Shown here: in pieces, positions 33,897 to 43,315 of the stretch
Layout of the letters: each line of letters starts with the position of its first letter
Position numbering within the stretch: the first letter of the stretch is position 1
Assembly (NCBI GenBank): GCA_945921355.1
Contig: CAMEKM010000002.1
Location: forward strand, 1 to 64,000
DNA length: 64,000 nt
Origin: an uncultured Bacteroidales bacterium
GTDB taxonomy: Bacteria > Bacteroidota > Bacteroidia > Bacteroidales > Paludibacteraceae
Direction: 5' to 3'
Translations under genes and position numbers: made by a program
The notes under the pieces: model-generated
Seen by the model: the letters and a program-made list of their open reading frames with translations, nothing else
What the model was told of the DNA's origin: nothing
Databases searched by the model: none

Positions 33897-34152
33897 AATA
33901 TATGACTATAGAAATATTTATTTAGGTTTATTGCTTTTGAATGCTTTGGCTCGTAAGAGTTCGGGATTTAGTGTTAAAAACTATCCGGGTGCTTGCACAC
34001 GAGGAGTTTTTAGCAATAAATATCGAAGGAGCGCAGCTCAAAAGCATTCAAAAGGGTTTATCTTGGTTTATTTTCTATAAAACAAACATATTAACCCGCC
34101 ATTCTCGCCTCTCCCCCTTCAGGGGGCCGGGGGGCTGGGATAAGCTTCTCAG
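33897..34152. repeat. About 240-bp insertion with nested inverted repeats
   Basis: The block separates the 32343 gene from its expected 3' hairpin. Outer arms CTTTTGAATGCTTT (33937-33950) and AAAGCATTCAAAAG (about 34049-34062) enclose inner arms TAAAAACT / AGTTTTTA and a GTGCTTGCAC centre. A G/C-rich palindrome (CCCCCTTCAGGGGG) lies at about 34112-34125. A short ORF through it has no recognisable features. It looks like a miniature palindromic element. Confidence 0.65.
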
Positions 34153-34179
34153 CCATGCAGGGCTGATTACCCTGCATGG
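34153..34179 (+). terminator. Conserved 3' hairpin, copy 3 (displaced)
   Basis: It is identical to the two other copies but lies 257 bp after the stop codon because of the insertion at 33897-34137. The GATAAGCTTCTCAGCC context is retained. Confidence 0.85.
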
Positions 34180-34181
34180 TT

Positions 34182-34252
34182 ACTAAACAAACGAACATAA
34201 CAAACAACTTTCAAACTGACGAGGCAACAGGATAAAACAGCCAACAAAGTTT
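34182..34252 (+). repeat. Conserved 5' leader, copy 2
   Basis: This copy of the leader at 29924-29993 differs by a few bases and ends directly at the start codon of the next gene. Confidence 0.88.
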
Positions 34253-37200
34253 ATGAGAAAAAAATTCTTCTTATTCATTATTGCAGCCTTTATGGCTACA
34301 AGTTCAGCATGGGCGGGACCTTATGACCCTGTTGATAAAATACCCGGCACTGTATATATGCAAAACATTGTATTTAACGGTGGTAGTATTACTTTTGACG
34401 ATACATTCCACCCAGAGAAAACTCTTAACCGGCATTACAATGTGTATGCGTATGCCAAAACTCCGGAAACAGCAATTTATGATGTAACTGGTGGTTATGA
34501 CTATGGTTATATTTATAATTCGAACAATAATGGATTAATAAATTTCCACTCAACAGCTCTTTCGCATGGGAATTGTTCTCGCGATTATTTTAACTCTAAT
34601 GGAGGACAAGTTACAATAAATGTAACAGCATTGATGGATGCTGCTCGTGAGCAGGAGGTGGAACAAGTACACTTCGTAATAGCAGGAAGGTATCAAGATA
34701 ATTTAGGAAATTGGAGTTCGTATGAGGACTCTTATGCATTTGGAGCATATTTGAAGAATTATGTAGATGTTACACTTGCATCTGTTACTTGCTCTTTTGG
34801 AACTAATTCTTATGGCGTAGAAGAAGATGATACTCAATTGTCTATTAAAGTGAAAGTACATGCGTATGGTAGCACCAACTATTCCATTCAGCGAAATAGC
34901 AAACAAGGTGCCGATGATTGGGCAACCCTCAAAACCGGTAATATCTCTACTATAGATGCTAAAGCAGGTACCGTACAGAATGTTTCCATTTCTCTCAATG
35001 AGAACATGTCTAAAAATTTCGATTTGCGCTTGATTGCTAAAACCGTGAAGACTGGAATATCTGACACCGCTTACTCGGAGGTAGGGTGCAAATACAAATA
35101 TACCGGTCCAAACGGAACTACAGAATATCTTTATCCGGGAACAAAGCGTTTTGTCAATATGCCCGCTGATTGCCGTGCATACAACTATATTTGCTCAAAA
35201 CCGGTACAAGTCACAAAACACTCAGGTGGAGAAGCTTATGTGATTGTTATGCCGGAAGCTAATTTGACGGTTGAGGAAATTACTCCTACCTACACCGTCA
35301 AGTTCCTCAATGCAGACTACACGCTGCTTAAGACCGTTGAGGTAGAGTGCGGCGCAGATGCTACTTCCGAGGCTCCGGCTAACCCGACATACAGCACCTA
35401 CACCTTCATCGGTTGGAGTCAAGACCTGACGAACGTACACAAGAACATGTCCGTGCTCGCTAAATACGACATCGGTAACACCTATTGGTTTGATGCTTAT
35501 ATGTCGAATCACGATAATGTAGTCTATCCTGCAGAAGGTTTCACACAAAATTTAACCCGCGCAATGGTGGGCGACAAGTTGACCTTCACCGCCGATGTTT
35601 TTGCTGCTACCAACGCAACAATCGCTTACGAGACCGCTTTCTGGAGCAATAACGAACAAGACTATCTATGGCAGAAAAACGGTCATATCAAGGTAGCGGA
35701 TTACACCACACCTAATAAAGAGTGGTTCTTCGACCAGACTATCAACGTATGTTACACTCCGAACAACTCGTATATCAACCCCTTCCAGCGTAAGATGGCG
35801 GTTCGTTTCATCATGTTTATTGCAGGTCAGACGATTTATAGCGAGCCTTGGGAGATTGATATCTACTATCCGCTGTTCATCAATGCACCCGAGATGGATG
35901 CGCTGTTTGTGGAGAACACCGCAGGTGATTTCAACATGGGCGAGCAGAACATCTTCATCCCTGCAGGCTATAACGACACCGTGCGTCTATATAGTTTCAA
36001 CAACGCAGACGGCGGTTGTCTCTCCTTCGGTCGTGTACTCTATCCTAATCGCCGTCTGGAAAGCGGCATTGACGAGGAAGGCAATGCGTTCATCATCGGT
36101 CCGGGCGAGTTGGAGACGGTTAACACGAACGTATCAGAGAAATTGGTTGTCTTCGATGGCGTCTATGGCAATGGCTATCCGAAGCAGTTGGATTTCACGG
36201 CAGAAGGTTTCATTAAGGTGAACGGTTATTACGGCGAGGTAGTGCCTTGCGGTGGTTCGGTTACGATGCCGGAAGACCCGACACAGGAGAACGCTATCTT
36301 CCTCGGCTGGCAGGCTTGGAACACCGATTACGCAGACGATGCGTACCTGCATGTACCGGCTGTAGATGACAACATCATCGGTTTCACCGCGCAATTCGAG
36401 TACCTGCCTGAGGTTCCGCAATACAAAGTTCGTTTCTATGGCAAGGACGGCTCGCCGCTACTATTAGAAACGCTCATCAACGAGGGCGAAAATGCCGTGC
36501 CTCCTGTTGCTCCCGAGGTAAGTGGTTTCCATTTCGTAGGTTGGGACAAACCCTACACCACTATCACCGCCGACGTGGACATCACCGCCCTCTATGGCGA
36601 GGACGCCAAAGTATGGACGGTAACCTATAAGAACTGGGATGGCAGCGATCTTGGTTCTGAGCAAGTAAATGATGGTGAAGCGGCGCAAGGTGTGAACGCC
36701 ACACGCGAGGGTTACACCTTCGTTAAATGGATAGACTACACCACTGGTGATGATGTGGACATGGATCATATCACAGCAGACATCACTGTGCAGGCGGTTT
36801 TCACCGAGACACTTTATACCGTTTCATACCGTGTGGAGGGCGAGGTTACTTATACCATCCAAGTTGCTCATGGTTTTGCGGCAAGTAGCATTTATTACCC
36901 GCACGGTACACCGACCAAAGCTTCCACCGAAGCAAAAGTCTATACCTTTACCGGCTGGACACCCGAGGTGGCTACCATCACCGAGGATGTGACTTTCGAT
37001 GCTGTCTTTGAGGAGTCTGCCCGCACCTATACTGTAGTCTTCCAGAACTGGGACCACACGCTCCTCTCCGAGCAACAGGTAGAGTACGGCAAATCGGCTG
37101 TCGCTCCCGAAGACCCGACACGAGAGGGCTACACCTTCAAAGGTTGGGATCGCGAGTTCGACAATATCCTCGCTGACATGACCGTTACGGCTTTGTTTGA

Positions 37201-37354
37201 TAAGACCGTGAATCCAGGCGGCGCGACCGGCATCGAGGATATAGACGCCTCCACCACGTTTAGCGGCGCGCAAAAGATCCTCCATGAGGGTATGCTCTAT
37301 ATCATCCGACCAGATGGCCAAATAATCAATGCTCTCGGCGTGAGAGTGAAGTAG
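34253..37354 (+). CDS. Large secreted protein with InlB-type B repeats
   Basis: The 1033-residue protein has a signal peptide (KKFFLFIIAAFMATSSAWAG), an N-terminal beta region of about 330 residues and a middle region of similar type. At least six B-repeats of the Listeria-Bacteroides kind follow, with the pattern YTVxFxNxDxTxLxxxxVxxGxxAxxPxxPxxxGYTFxGW (residues about 343-400 and 720-1000). The tail (IIRPDGQIINALGVRVK) is a diverged form of that in the three preceding secreted proteins. A surface adhesin-like role is inferred. Its leader is a near copy of the LRR gene leader. Confidence 0.82.
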   Translation: MRKKFFLFIIAAFMATSSAWAGPYDPVDKIPGTVYMQNIVFNGGSITFDDTFHPEKTLNRHYNVYAYAKTPETAIYDVTGGYDYGYIYNSNNNGLINFHSTALSHGNCSRDYFNSNGGQVTINVTALMDAAREQEVEQVHFVIAGRYQDNLGNWSSYEDSYAFGAYLKNYVDVTLASVTCSFGTNSYGVEEDDTQLSIKVKVHAYGSTNYSIQRNSKQGADDWATLKTGNISTIDAKAGTVQNVSISLNENMSKNFDLRLIAKTVKTGISDTAYSEVGCKYKYTGPNGTTEYLYPGTKRFVNMPADCRAYNYICSKPVQVTKHSGGEAYVIVMPEANLTVEEITPTYTVKFLNADYTLLKTVEVECGADATSEAPANPTYSTYTFIGWSQDLTNVHKNMSVLAKYDIGNTYWFDAYMSNHDNVVYPAEGFTQNLTRAMVGDKLTFTADVFAATNATIAYETAFWSNNEQDYLWQKNGHIKVADYTTPNKEWFFDQTINVCYTPNNSYINPFQRKMAVRFIMFIAGQTIYSEPWEIDIYYPLFINAPEMDALFVENTAGDFNMGEQNIFIPAGYNDTVRLYSFNNADGGCLSFGRVLYPNRRLESGIDEEGNAFIIGPGELETVNTNVSEKLVVFDGVYGNGYPKQLDFTAEGFIKVNGYYGEVVPCGGSVTMPEDPTQENAIFLGWQAWNTDYADDAYLHVPAVDDNIIGFTAQFEYLPEVPQYKVRFYGKDGSPLLLETLINEGENAVPPVAPEVSGFHFVGWDKPYTTITADVDITALYGEDAKVWTVTYKNWDGSDLGSEQVNDGEAAQGVNATREGYTFVKWIDYTTGDDVDMDHITADITVQAVFTETLYTVSYRVEGEVTYTIQVAHGFAASSIYYPHGTPTKASTEAKVYTFTGWTPEVATITEDVTFDAVFEESARTYTVVFQNWDHTLLSEQQVEYGKSAVAPEDPTREGYTFKGWDREFDNILADMTVTALFDKTVNPGGATGIEDIDASTTFSGAQKILHEGMLYIIRPDGQIINALGVRVK

Positions 37355-37403
37355 AACGATATCTGCTCAATGGGCTATCCCAAAGAGCAACGTAACAACA
37401 AGT

Positions 37404-37437
37404 AAACAGACACCACCACAATGGCTGGTGTCTGTTT
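37404..37437 (+). terminator. Strong terminator after the B-repeat gene
   Basis: AAACAGACACCA and TGGTGTCTGTTT form a perfect 12-bp stem with a 10-nt loop, followed by CTTT. Confidence 0.88.
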
Positions 37438-37439
37438 CT

Positions 37440-37620
37440 TTAAGTCCGTTTTCACCTTTCAGTTTTCCCCTTTCACCTATAGCGGCTATGCCGCGTCCGA
37501 TAGCCCTTTAGGGCGTCCGATAACCGATAGCCCTTTAGGGCGTCCAATAACCTTTCCCCTTTCACTTTTCACCTCTCACCTCTAACCTTTAACCTCTAAC
37601 CTTTAACCTTTCACCTAAAA
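37440..37620. repeat. Repeat block with variable mini-hairpins
   Basis: CCTTTCACC / CTCTAACC words surround AGCGGCTATGCCGCGTCCGA and two copies of GATAGCCCTTTAGGGCGTCC. Hairpins are again placed between a TA-rich word and GTCC. This and the terminator and promoter account for the 337-bp gap 37355-37691. Confidence 0.82.
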
Positions 37621-37637
37621 AAAAATAAGCTCATCAC

Positions 37638-37669
37638 TTGCGTATATGCAAATTTTTCCGTACCTTTGC
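37638..37669 (+). promoter_or_regulatory. Promoter of the TonB-dependent receptor gene
   Basis: TTG (37638-37640) and TACCTTTGC (37661-37669) are 20 nt apart. This places the transcript start near 37676 and supports ATG 37692 as the start. Confidence 0.88.
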
Positions 37670-37691
37670 GCGTTTAATTGGGATATTGTGC

Positions 37692-40181
37692 ATGTATCTA
37701 TCAAACCACATAGCAAGAACCATAGGCATAATCCTTTGCCTGCTGTTTTTTTCGTTGGTCACTTGGGCAAAAGCTCCCGAAGTGCGCGTGTTTGGTTATG
37801 TTCTCGATTCGGATAACCGCGGCATTGAATTGGCAAACGTTTATGTAGAAGGCACTACCAATGGTACAACCACCAATCAAAACGGCTATTACGACCTTAC
37901 CGTGGAGATGGGTGATACCATCATTATGGTGTATTCCATGATTGGATATGAGAGTATTCGACAACAACTATATACAACAAACAAAGTATTAGGTGTGAAT
38001 GTAGTACTCCCTACCAATGAGGAGATGCTCAGCGAAATTACCGTGCGTGGTATCCAACGTCAGACGGGTACAATGGAGCGCACAGACGTAGGCGTGGCGC
38101 GCCTGATGCCCGATGCTACAGGTGGTGGCATTGAGAGCCTATTGATCACCTTTGCAGGTGTGCGCCAAAACAACGAGATGAGTAGTCAGTACAATGTGCG
38201 TGGTGGCAGCTACGATGAGAACTCAGTATATGTCAACGGATTAGAGGTGCACCGCCCACTGCTCATCCGCAGCGGACAACAAGAGGGTCTGAGCTTCGTG
38301 AATGCCGACATGGTGGAAAGCGTGGACTTCTCCGCAGGTGGCTTTGATGCCATGTATGGCGATAAGATGTCGTCGGTATTAGACATCCGCTACAAGCGTC
38401 CTACCCAATTAGAGTCGCACCTAAATATCAGCATCTTAGGTGCAAGCGCCTACTTGGGTTGGGGAGATAGTTTACAAAGTCAGATGCATGGTATTCGCTA
38501 TAAGACATCCAAATACATGCTCGGTGCATTGGACACCAAAGGCAACTACAAACCCAACTTCGTGGACTATCAGACACAGATGACATGGAAGGTAGGCGAG
38601 CAACGCGATTGGGACATTACCCTCTTAGGCAACTTCTCGCAAAATAGTTATGCATTTATCCCTGACTCATCAGTCACCAGTTTTGGTGGTATGCAAAACG
38701 CAGTAGTGAACACCATTTATTACGAAGGGCAAGAAAAAGATATTTTCCGTACCGCTTTCGCCGCATTAAGCGCACACGGCAAAGTACACCCAGAGGTGAA
38801 AATAGGTGTGGATGTAAGTGGTTTCTACACCCACGAACAAGAGACATATGACATTCGCAGTGAATATATGCTTCGCCAACAAGACATGAGCGGCGCTGAC
38901 AACAACAATAGCGGCAATATAAACAACGAAATCACCACCCCAGAAAGTAATCAAAACCTATTGGGTAAAGGTGAGTTCCACGAGCACGCACGCAACACCT
39001 TGCAAGCCAGCATGATAACCCTTGCACACACGGGCGAGTGGAAACACGAACAGAATAGTTTGACTTGGGGTGTTAGTGGACAAGTAGAAATGATAAATGA
39101 CCAAATTAGTGAATGGGAATGGCGCGATTCGTTAGGGTATAGTTTACCGAATGGAGACAAGGAGATGGAATTATATTATGCCATGAAAGGTACCACGAGC
39201 ATGCTGAACGGTCGCCTGCAAGCCTATGCGCAAAACACCTATCGCTGGAGTACGGAGCAAGGCAAAGTGTTCTTAACCGCAGGTATGCGTTTGAACTGGT
39301 GGAGTTTTACCAATGAGATTCTTCCTTCCCCTCGTGTGAGCGTGGTATGGATGCCAGGGTGGAAACGCGATTTCACATTCCGCGTGGCAACGGGTATATA
39401 TTACCAAGCACCATTCTACAAGGAGTTACGCCAAACCATCCAAGATGATAATGGCATTTATCGCATTCACCTGAACGACCAACTCAAAGCGCAACGCTCC
39501 TATCAATTGGTACTGGGTACTGACTATTACTTCCGCGCATGGGGGCGTCCGTTTAAGTTCACCGCCGAGGCATATGGCAAATATATGGACCGCATGGAGA
39601 GCTACACCGTGGACAACGTGCGCGTGCGCTATTCGGGTAAAAACGATAGCGAGGGCTATACCATGGGCTTAGACTTGAAGCTCTTTGGCGAATTGGCACC
39701 AGGTGCCGATTCTTGGATTAGTTTCTCCACCATGCGCAGCCGTATGCGATTCATCAACGATAAGCATAATCTTGGTTGGATTCCTACCCCACAGGAGCAA
39801 CGCTATAACCTCACGGTCTATTTCCAAGATTACCTGCCCCAGTTGCCCCAATACAAACTGCACCTTAAGTTCATCTGGAGCGAAGGTTTGCCTTTTGGCT
39901 ATCCACGTAACGAGCAAATGCGCTATTTGGGGCATATGAGCGATTATAAACGTATCGACATCGGTGCCAGTCGCACGTTCGCTGCAAGTCACGATAAGTG
40001 GATGAAGCAGTCGAAGCATGTGGATAGTTGGACGGTGCAGTTTGATGTATTCAACCTCATTGGTTGGAAGAACGTAAATAGCTACTACTGGGTCACCGCC
40101 GCCGACGGCATGCAATGGGCAAGTCCCAACTACCTGACAGGACGCATGTTCAACTTGAAGATTGATGTGAAAATAAAGTAA
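37692..40181 (+). CDS. TonB-dependent outer-membrane receptor with carboxypeptidase-like domain
   Basis: From ATG 37692 the product is 829 residues: a signal peptide ([19 protein letters not shown]), a carboxypeptidase D regulatory-like domain ([20 protein letters not shown], about 30-110), a plug domain ([20 protein letters not shown], then [18 protein letters not shown]) and a beta-barrel ending [11 protein letters not shown]. It imports a ligand using energy from TonB. No SusD-like partner or glycan enzyme is adjacent, so the ligand cannot be named. The start upstream at 37638 would lie in the promoter. Confidence 0.88.
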   Translation: MYLSNHIARTIGIILCLLFFSLVTWAKAPEVRVFGYVLDSDNRGIELANVYVEGTTNGTTTNQNGYYDLTVEMGDTIIMVYSMIGYESIRQQLYTTNKVLGVNVVLPTNEEMLSEITVRGIQRQTGTMERTDVGVARLMPDATGGGIESLLITFAGVRQNNEMSSQYNVRGGSYDENSVYVNGLEVHRPLLIRSGQQEGLSFVNADMVESVDFSAGGFDAMYGDKMSSVLDIRYKRPTQLESHLNISILGASAYLGWGDSLQSQMHGIRYKTSKYMLGALDTKGNYKPNFVDYQTQMTWKVGEQRDWDITLLGNFSQNSYAFIPDSSVTSFGGMQNAVVNTIYYEGQEKDIFRTAFAALSAHGKVHPEVKIGVDVSGFYTHEQETYDIRSEYMLRQQDMSGADNNNSGNINNEITTPESNQNLLGKGEFHEHARNTLQASMITLAHTGEWKHEQNSLTWGVSGQVEMINDQISEWEWRDSLGYSLPNGDKEMELYYAMKGTTSMLNGRLQAYAQNTYRWSTEQGKVFLTAGMRLNWWSFTNEILPSPRVSVVWMPGWKRDFTFRVATGIYYQAPFYKELRQTIQDDNGIYRIHLNDQLKAQRSYQLVLGTDYYFRAWGRPFKFTAEAYGKYMDRMESYTVDNVRVRYSGKNDSEGYTMGLDLKLFGELAPGADSWISFSTMRSRMRFINDKHNLGWIPTPQEQRYNLTVYFQDYLPQLPQYKLHLKFIWSEGLPFGYPRNEQMRYLGHMSDYKRIDIGASRTFAASHDKWMKQSKHVDSWTVQFDVFNLIGWKNVNSYYWVTAADGMQWASPNYLTGRMFNLKIDVKIK

Positions 40182-40198
40182 TTCTGTATTTAGTGAAT

Positions 40199-42844
40199 AT
40201 GGCAAAGATAGATACAACAGAAACACCTATGATGCGACAGTTTCGCGAGATAAAGAACCAATACCCTGATGCGGTATTGCTATTTCGCTGTGGCGACTTC
40301 TACGAGACCTATGCTGAAGATGCTGTGCGCGCGAGCAAGATACTCAATATCACGCTCACCCATCGCAGCAACGGTGCAAGCAAAGAAGTCAAAGCATTGG
40401 AGATGGCTGGCTTCCCGTTCCATGCGCTCGACACCTATCTGCCTAAACTCGTTCGCGCAGGCTTACGCGTGGCTATTTGTGACCAATTAGAAGACCCTAA
40501 ACTGACTAAGAAGCTCGTGAAACGCGGTGTAACTGAATTGGTTACGCCCGGTGTGAGTTATTCGGATACTACCCTACAACAAAAAGAGAATACATGGCTC
40601 GCTTGCGTGAATTTCGGGAAACGAGAAGTAGGTGTTTCGTTCTTGGACATCTCTACGGGCGAGTTCCTCGTTGCACAAGGCACAAGCGATTATATCGACA
40701 AACTGTTGGTGAACTTTGCGCCTAAGGAGGTATTGTATTTGCGTGGAAAGAAGCAAGTGTTTGAAGCGGCTTTTGGTAGCAAATACTTCACTTTTGAGTT
40801 GGACGACTGGATGATGACCCACGATGCGGCAATGGATAGACTGACCAAACAGTTTCAGGTGCAAAACTTGAAGGGCTTTGGCGTGGAGCAATTGCCCGAA
40901 GGCGTGATAGCAGCAGGTGCAATTTTGCACTATCTCGATGCTACTCAACACTTACAGAATGGTCATATTCAGCATCTTAGCCGTATAGAAGAAGATAAGT
41001 TTGTATGGATGGATCGCTTTACCATTCGCAACCTGGAGCTACTAAGCGGACAGCGTGAGAACAGCACTACGCTCTACGATATTATTGACCGCACCACCAC
41101 ACCTATGGGTGGACGACTATTGCACCGCTGGTTGGCATTCCCGCTGAAGGATGTGCGTGCGATTCGCAACCGTCAGACAGTAGTAGAGTACTTATTCCGT
41201 CATCCTGAGGAGCGCGAGATTATTCGTGAGAACTTAGAGCGTATTATGGATATGGAGCGTATCGTAGGTAAAATATCCACGGGCAGAATTTCTCCTCGCG
41301 AAATGGTGCAACTGAGTGTGGCACTACAGTGCATTGCGCCTATCAAGCAAATTTGTGAGAATGCGACTGATAATTCGTACTTGCACTTGCTCGGCGAACA
41401 ACTCAGTCTATGCAGCGAGATGTGCGAGAGAATCCAACGCGAGATTACTCCTGATCCGCCTGCCGTACAAGGTCGTCCTAACACCATCGCACGTGGCGTA
41501 AACACCGAGTTGGACGAACTGCGCGACATACAAGCGCACGGTAAAGAGCGACTTTTGCAAATCCAACAACAAGAGATAGAGGCTACGGGTATTCAGTCGC
41601 TAAAGATAGGATACAACAATGTGTTTGGCTATTATTTGGAGGTGCGCAACACCTACAAAGAGCAAGTGCCAGAAACATGGATTCGCAAGCAGACACTTGT
41701 CAATGCCGAGCGCTATATCACACAAGAACTCAAAGAATATGAGGACAAAATCCTCAATGCCGAAGGACAAGTTCAAATTATAGAGACACGCCTTTATACC
41801 GAACTGATGTTGGCATTGACCGAGTACGTACCACAAATGCAGATGGATGCCAATGTGGTAGCACAATTGGATTGCCTAATGGGTTTTGCGCGTGTGGCGG
41901 TGGAGAATAAGTATGTGTGTCCTGCTATCAATGATAGTCTGGTGATTGATATCCATCAAGGTCGCCATCCCGTAATCGAAAAGCAATTGCCGCTAGACGA
42001 AGAGTATGTGCCAAACGATGTGCTACTCGACAACAATGGGCAACAGATCATCATCATCACTGGTCCGAATATGGCGGGTAAGTCTGCCCTACTCCGTCAG
42101 ACGGCACTCATTGTGCTGATGGCACAGATGGGTAGTTTCGTGCCTGCGGAAAGTGCGAGCATTGGTGTAGTGGACAAGATCTTCACGCGCGTAGGCGCAA
42201 GCGATAATATCTCATTAGGTGAGAGTACTTTTATGGTAGAGATGAACGAGGCAGCCAGTATCTTGAACAACCTCAGCGAGCGCAGTCTGGTGCTCTTCGA
42301 CGAGTTGGGTCGTGGAACGAGTACCTACGATGGTATCTCTATAGCATGGGCAATTGTGGAGTATATCCACGAGCAAAAGGGGCATGCTAAAACTCTCTTT
42401 GCTACCCACTACCACGAGCTCAACGAGATGGAGGAGAGTTTCCAGCGCATACGCAACTACAATGTGTCGGTGCGTGAAGCGAATGGTAAAGTAATCTTCA
42501 TGCGTAAATTGGTGCGTGGAGGCTCGGAGCACAGTTTTGGTATTCATGTGGCGAAATTAGCAGGTATGCCATCTTCGATTATCCAACGAGCGAATCAAAT
42601 ACTCTCTGACTTAGAGCAAGGAGCAAGGAACCAAGAAGCAGGATGCAATAGCCAAGAGAAGATTGGTGGTGGTAAAGCGCAAGTGAGTGCGCCCAGTGGC
42701 ATGCAGCTGAGCTTCTTCCAATTGGATGACCCTGTATTGGAACAAATACGCGATGAAGTCAAAACGTTAGATATAAACAACCTTACTCCACTTGAGGCAT
42801 TGAACAAACTTAGTGAAATAAAGAAGTTAGTAGGCGGAAAATAA
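40199..42844 (+). CDS. mutS: DNA mismatch repair protein MutS
   Basis: MutS binds mismatches and small loops and recruits MutL. The 881-residue product has the mismatch-contact motif [10 protein letters not shown] (about 28-37, with the Phe-x-Glu variant), connector and lever domains, Walker [10 protein letters not shown] (about 620-628), Walker [16 protein letters not shown] and the ATHYHEL motif. ATG 40199 gives [15 protein letters not shown]; a GTG two codons upstream is less likely. The linker before LSFFQLDD (about 803-835) is rich in Gln/Glu/Ala and partly repetitive at DNA level (GAGCAAGGAGCAAGGAACC). Confidence 0.95.
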   Translation: MAKIDTTETPMMRQFREIKNQYPDAVLLFRCGDFYETYAEDAVRASKILNITLTHRSNGASKEVKALEMAGFPFHALDTYLPKLVRAGLRVAICDQLEDPKLTKKLVKRGVTELVTPGVSYSDTTLQQKENTWLACVNFGKREVGVSFLDISTGEFLVAQGTSDYIDKLLVNFAPKEVLYLRGKKQVFEAAFGSKYFTFELDDWMMTHDAAMDRLTKQFQVQNLKGFGVEQLPEGVIAAGAILHYLDATQHLQNGHIQHLSRIEEDKFVWMDRFTIRNLELLSGQRENSTTLYDIIDRTTTPMGGRLLHRWLAFPLKDVRAIRNRQTVVEYLFRHPEEREIIRENLERIMDMERIVGKISTGRISPREMVQLSVALQCIAPIKQICENATDNSYLHLLGEQLSLCSEMCERIQREITPDPPAVQGRPNTIARGVNTELDELRDIQAHGKERLLQIQQQEIEATGIQSLKIGYNNVFGYYLEVRNTYKEQVPETWIRKQTLVNAERYITQELKEYEDKILNAEGQVQIIETRLYTELMLALTEYVPQMQMDANVVAQLDCLMGFARVAVENKYVCPAINDSLVIDIHQGRHPVIEKQLPLDEEYVPNDVLLDNNGQQIIIITGPNMAGKSALLRQTALIVLMAQMGSFVPAESASIGVVDKIFTRVGASDNISLGESTFMVEMNEAASILNNLSERSLVLFDELGRGTSTYDGISIAWAIVEYIHEQKGHAKTLFATHYHELNEMEESFQRIRNYNVSVREANGKVIFMRKLVRGGSEHSFGIHVAKLAGMPSSIIQRANQILSDLEQGARNQEAGCNSQEKIGGGKAQVSAPSGMQLSFFQLDDPVLEQIRDEVKTLDINNLTPLEALNKLSEIKKLVGGK

Positions 42845-42883
42845 CGGTTTATTAAGAAAATATATTCTTTTTTTAAGAATTTT

Positions 42884-42915
42884 TTGGTCGGTTCGAAAAA
42901 AAAGTATAACTTTGC
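42884..42915 (+). promoter_or_regulatory. Promoter of the small lipoprotein gene
   Basis: TTG (42884-42886) and TAACTTTGC (42907-42915) are 20 nt apart, about 40 bp before the start codon. Confidence 0.88.
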
Positions 42916-42953
42916 ATTGTAAATAATTTATTAATCACTAACATATCAAAACA

Positions 42954-43259
42954 ATGAAAAAAATCGTTATTGCACTTGCGTGCGTATTTGCGCTTGGGTT
43001 GACAAGTTGCCAAAAAAATGTGATGGATGTAGATCCAAGTAAATTGGATGACACTACAATGGCTTGTTGGATGTATACTCTTTCAAGTACAAAGGGTGAA
43101 AACACAGTCTATGTATGGGGTACAGAAAAGCATTTAGTAGAGATTGTACAAGCAGAAGTAAAAATTGCACAATTAGTTGACAACAATGCTAGTGCCACCT
43201 ACAAAAAGACATCACATTCTACAGCAGATACATGCTTGGATATGAACACAGAGAAATAA
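42954..43259 (+). CDS. Small lipoprotein of unknown function (101 aa)
   Basis: The product has a lipoprotein signal (KKIVIALACVFALGLTSC) and an 80-residue mature part containing WMYTLSSTKGENTVYVWG, followed by a polar tail. I do not recognise the family. It has its own strong promoter and a strong terminator, so it is a single-gene unit that may be well expressed. Confidence 0.82.
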   Translation: MKKIVIALACVFALGLTSCQKNVMDVDPSKLDDTTMACWMYTLSSTKGENTVYVWGTEKHLVEIVQAEVKIAQLVDNNASATYKKTSHSTADTCLDMNTEK

Positions 43260-43274
43260 TAAACAATTAGAACT

Positions 43275-43313
43275 AAGAGAGAGAGAGAAGGCGCTGCCTT
43301 CTCTCTCTCTTTT
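43275..43313. terminator. Bidirectional terminator between convergent genes
   Basis: AAGAGAGAGAGAGAAGGC and GCCTTCTCTCTCTCTTTT form an 18-nt-arm stem with one mismatch and a 3-nt loop. A T-run follows on the plus strand and a T-containing tail on the minus strand, serving both the lipoprotein and the ABC transporter gene. Confidence 0.9.
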
Positions 43314-43315
43314 AG

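Noticed and set aside
33941-34186. 81-codon ORF between two secreted-protein genes
   Set aside because: It runs through inverted repeats and into the conserved 3' hairpin, with no signal peptide, domain or promoter.
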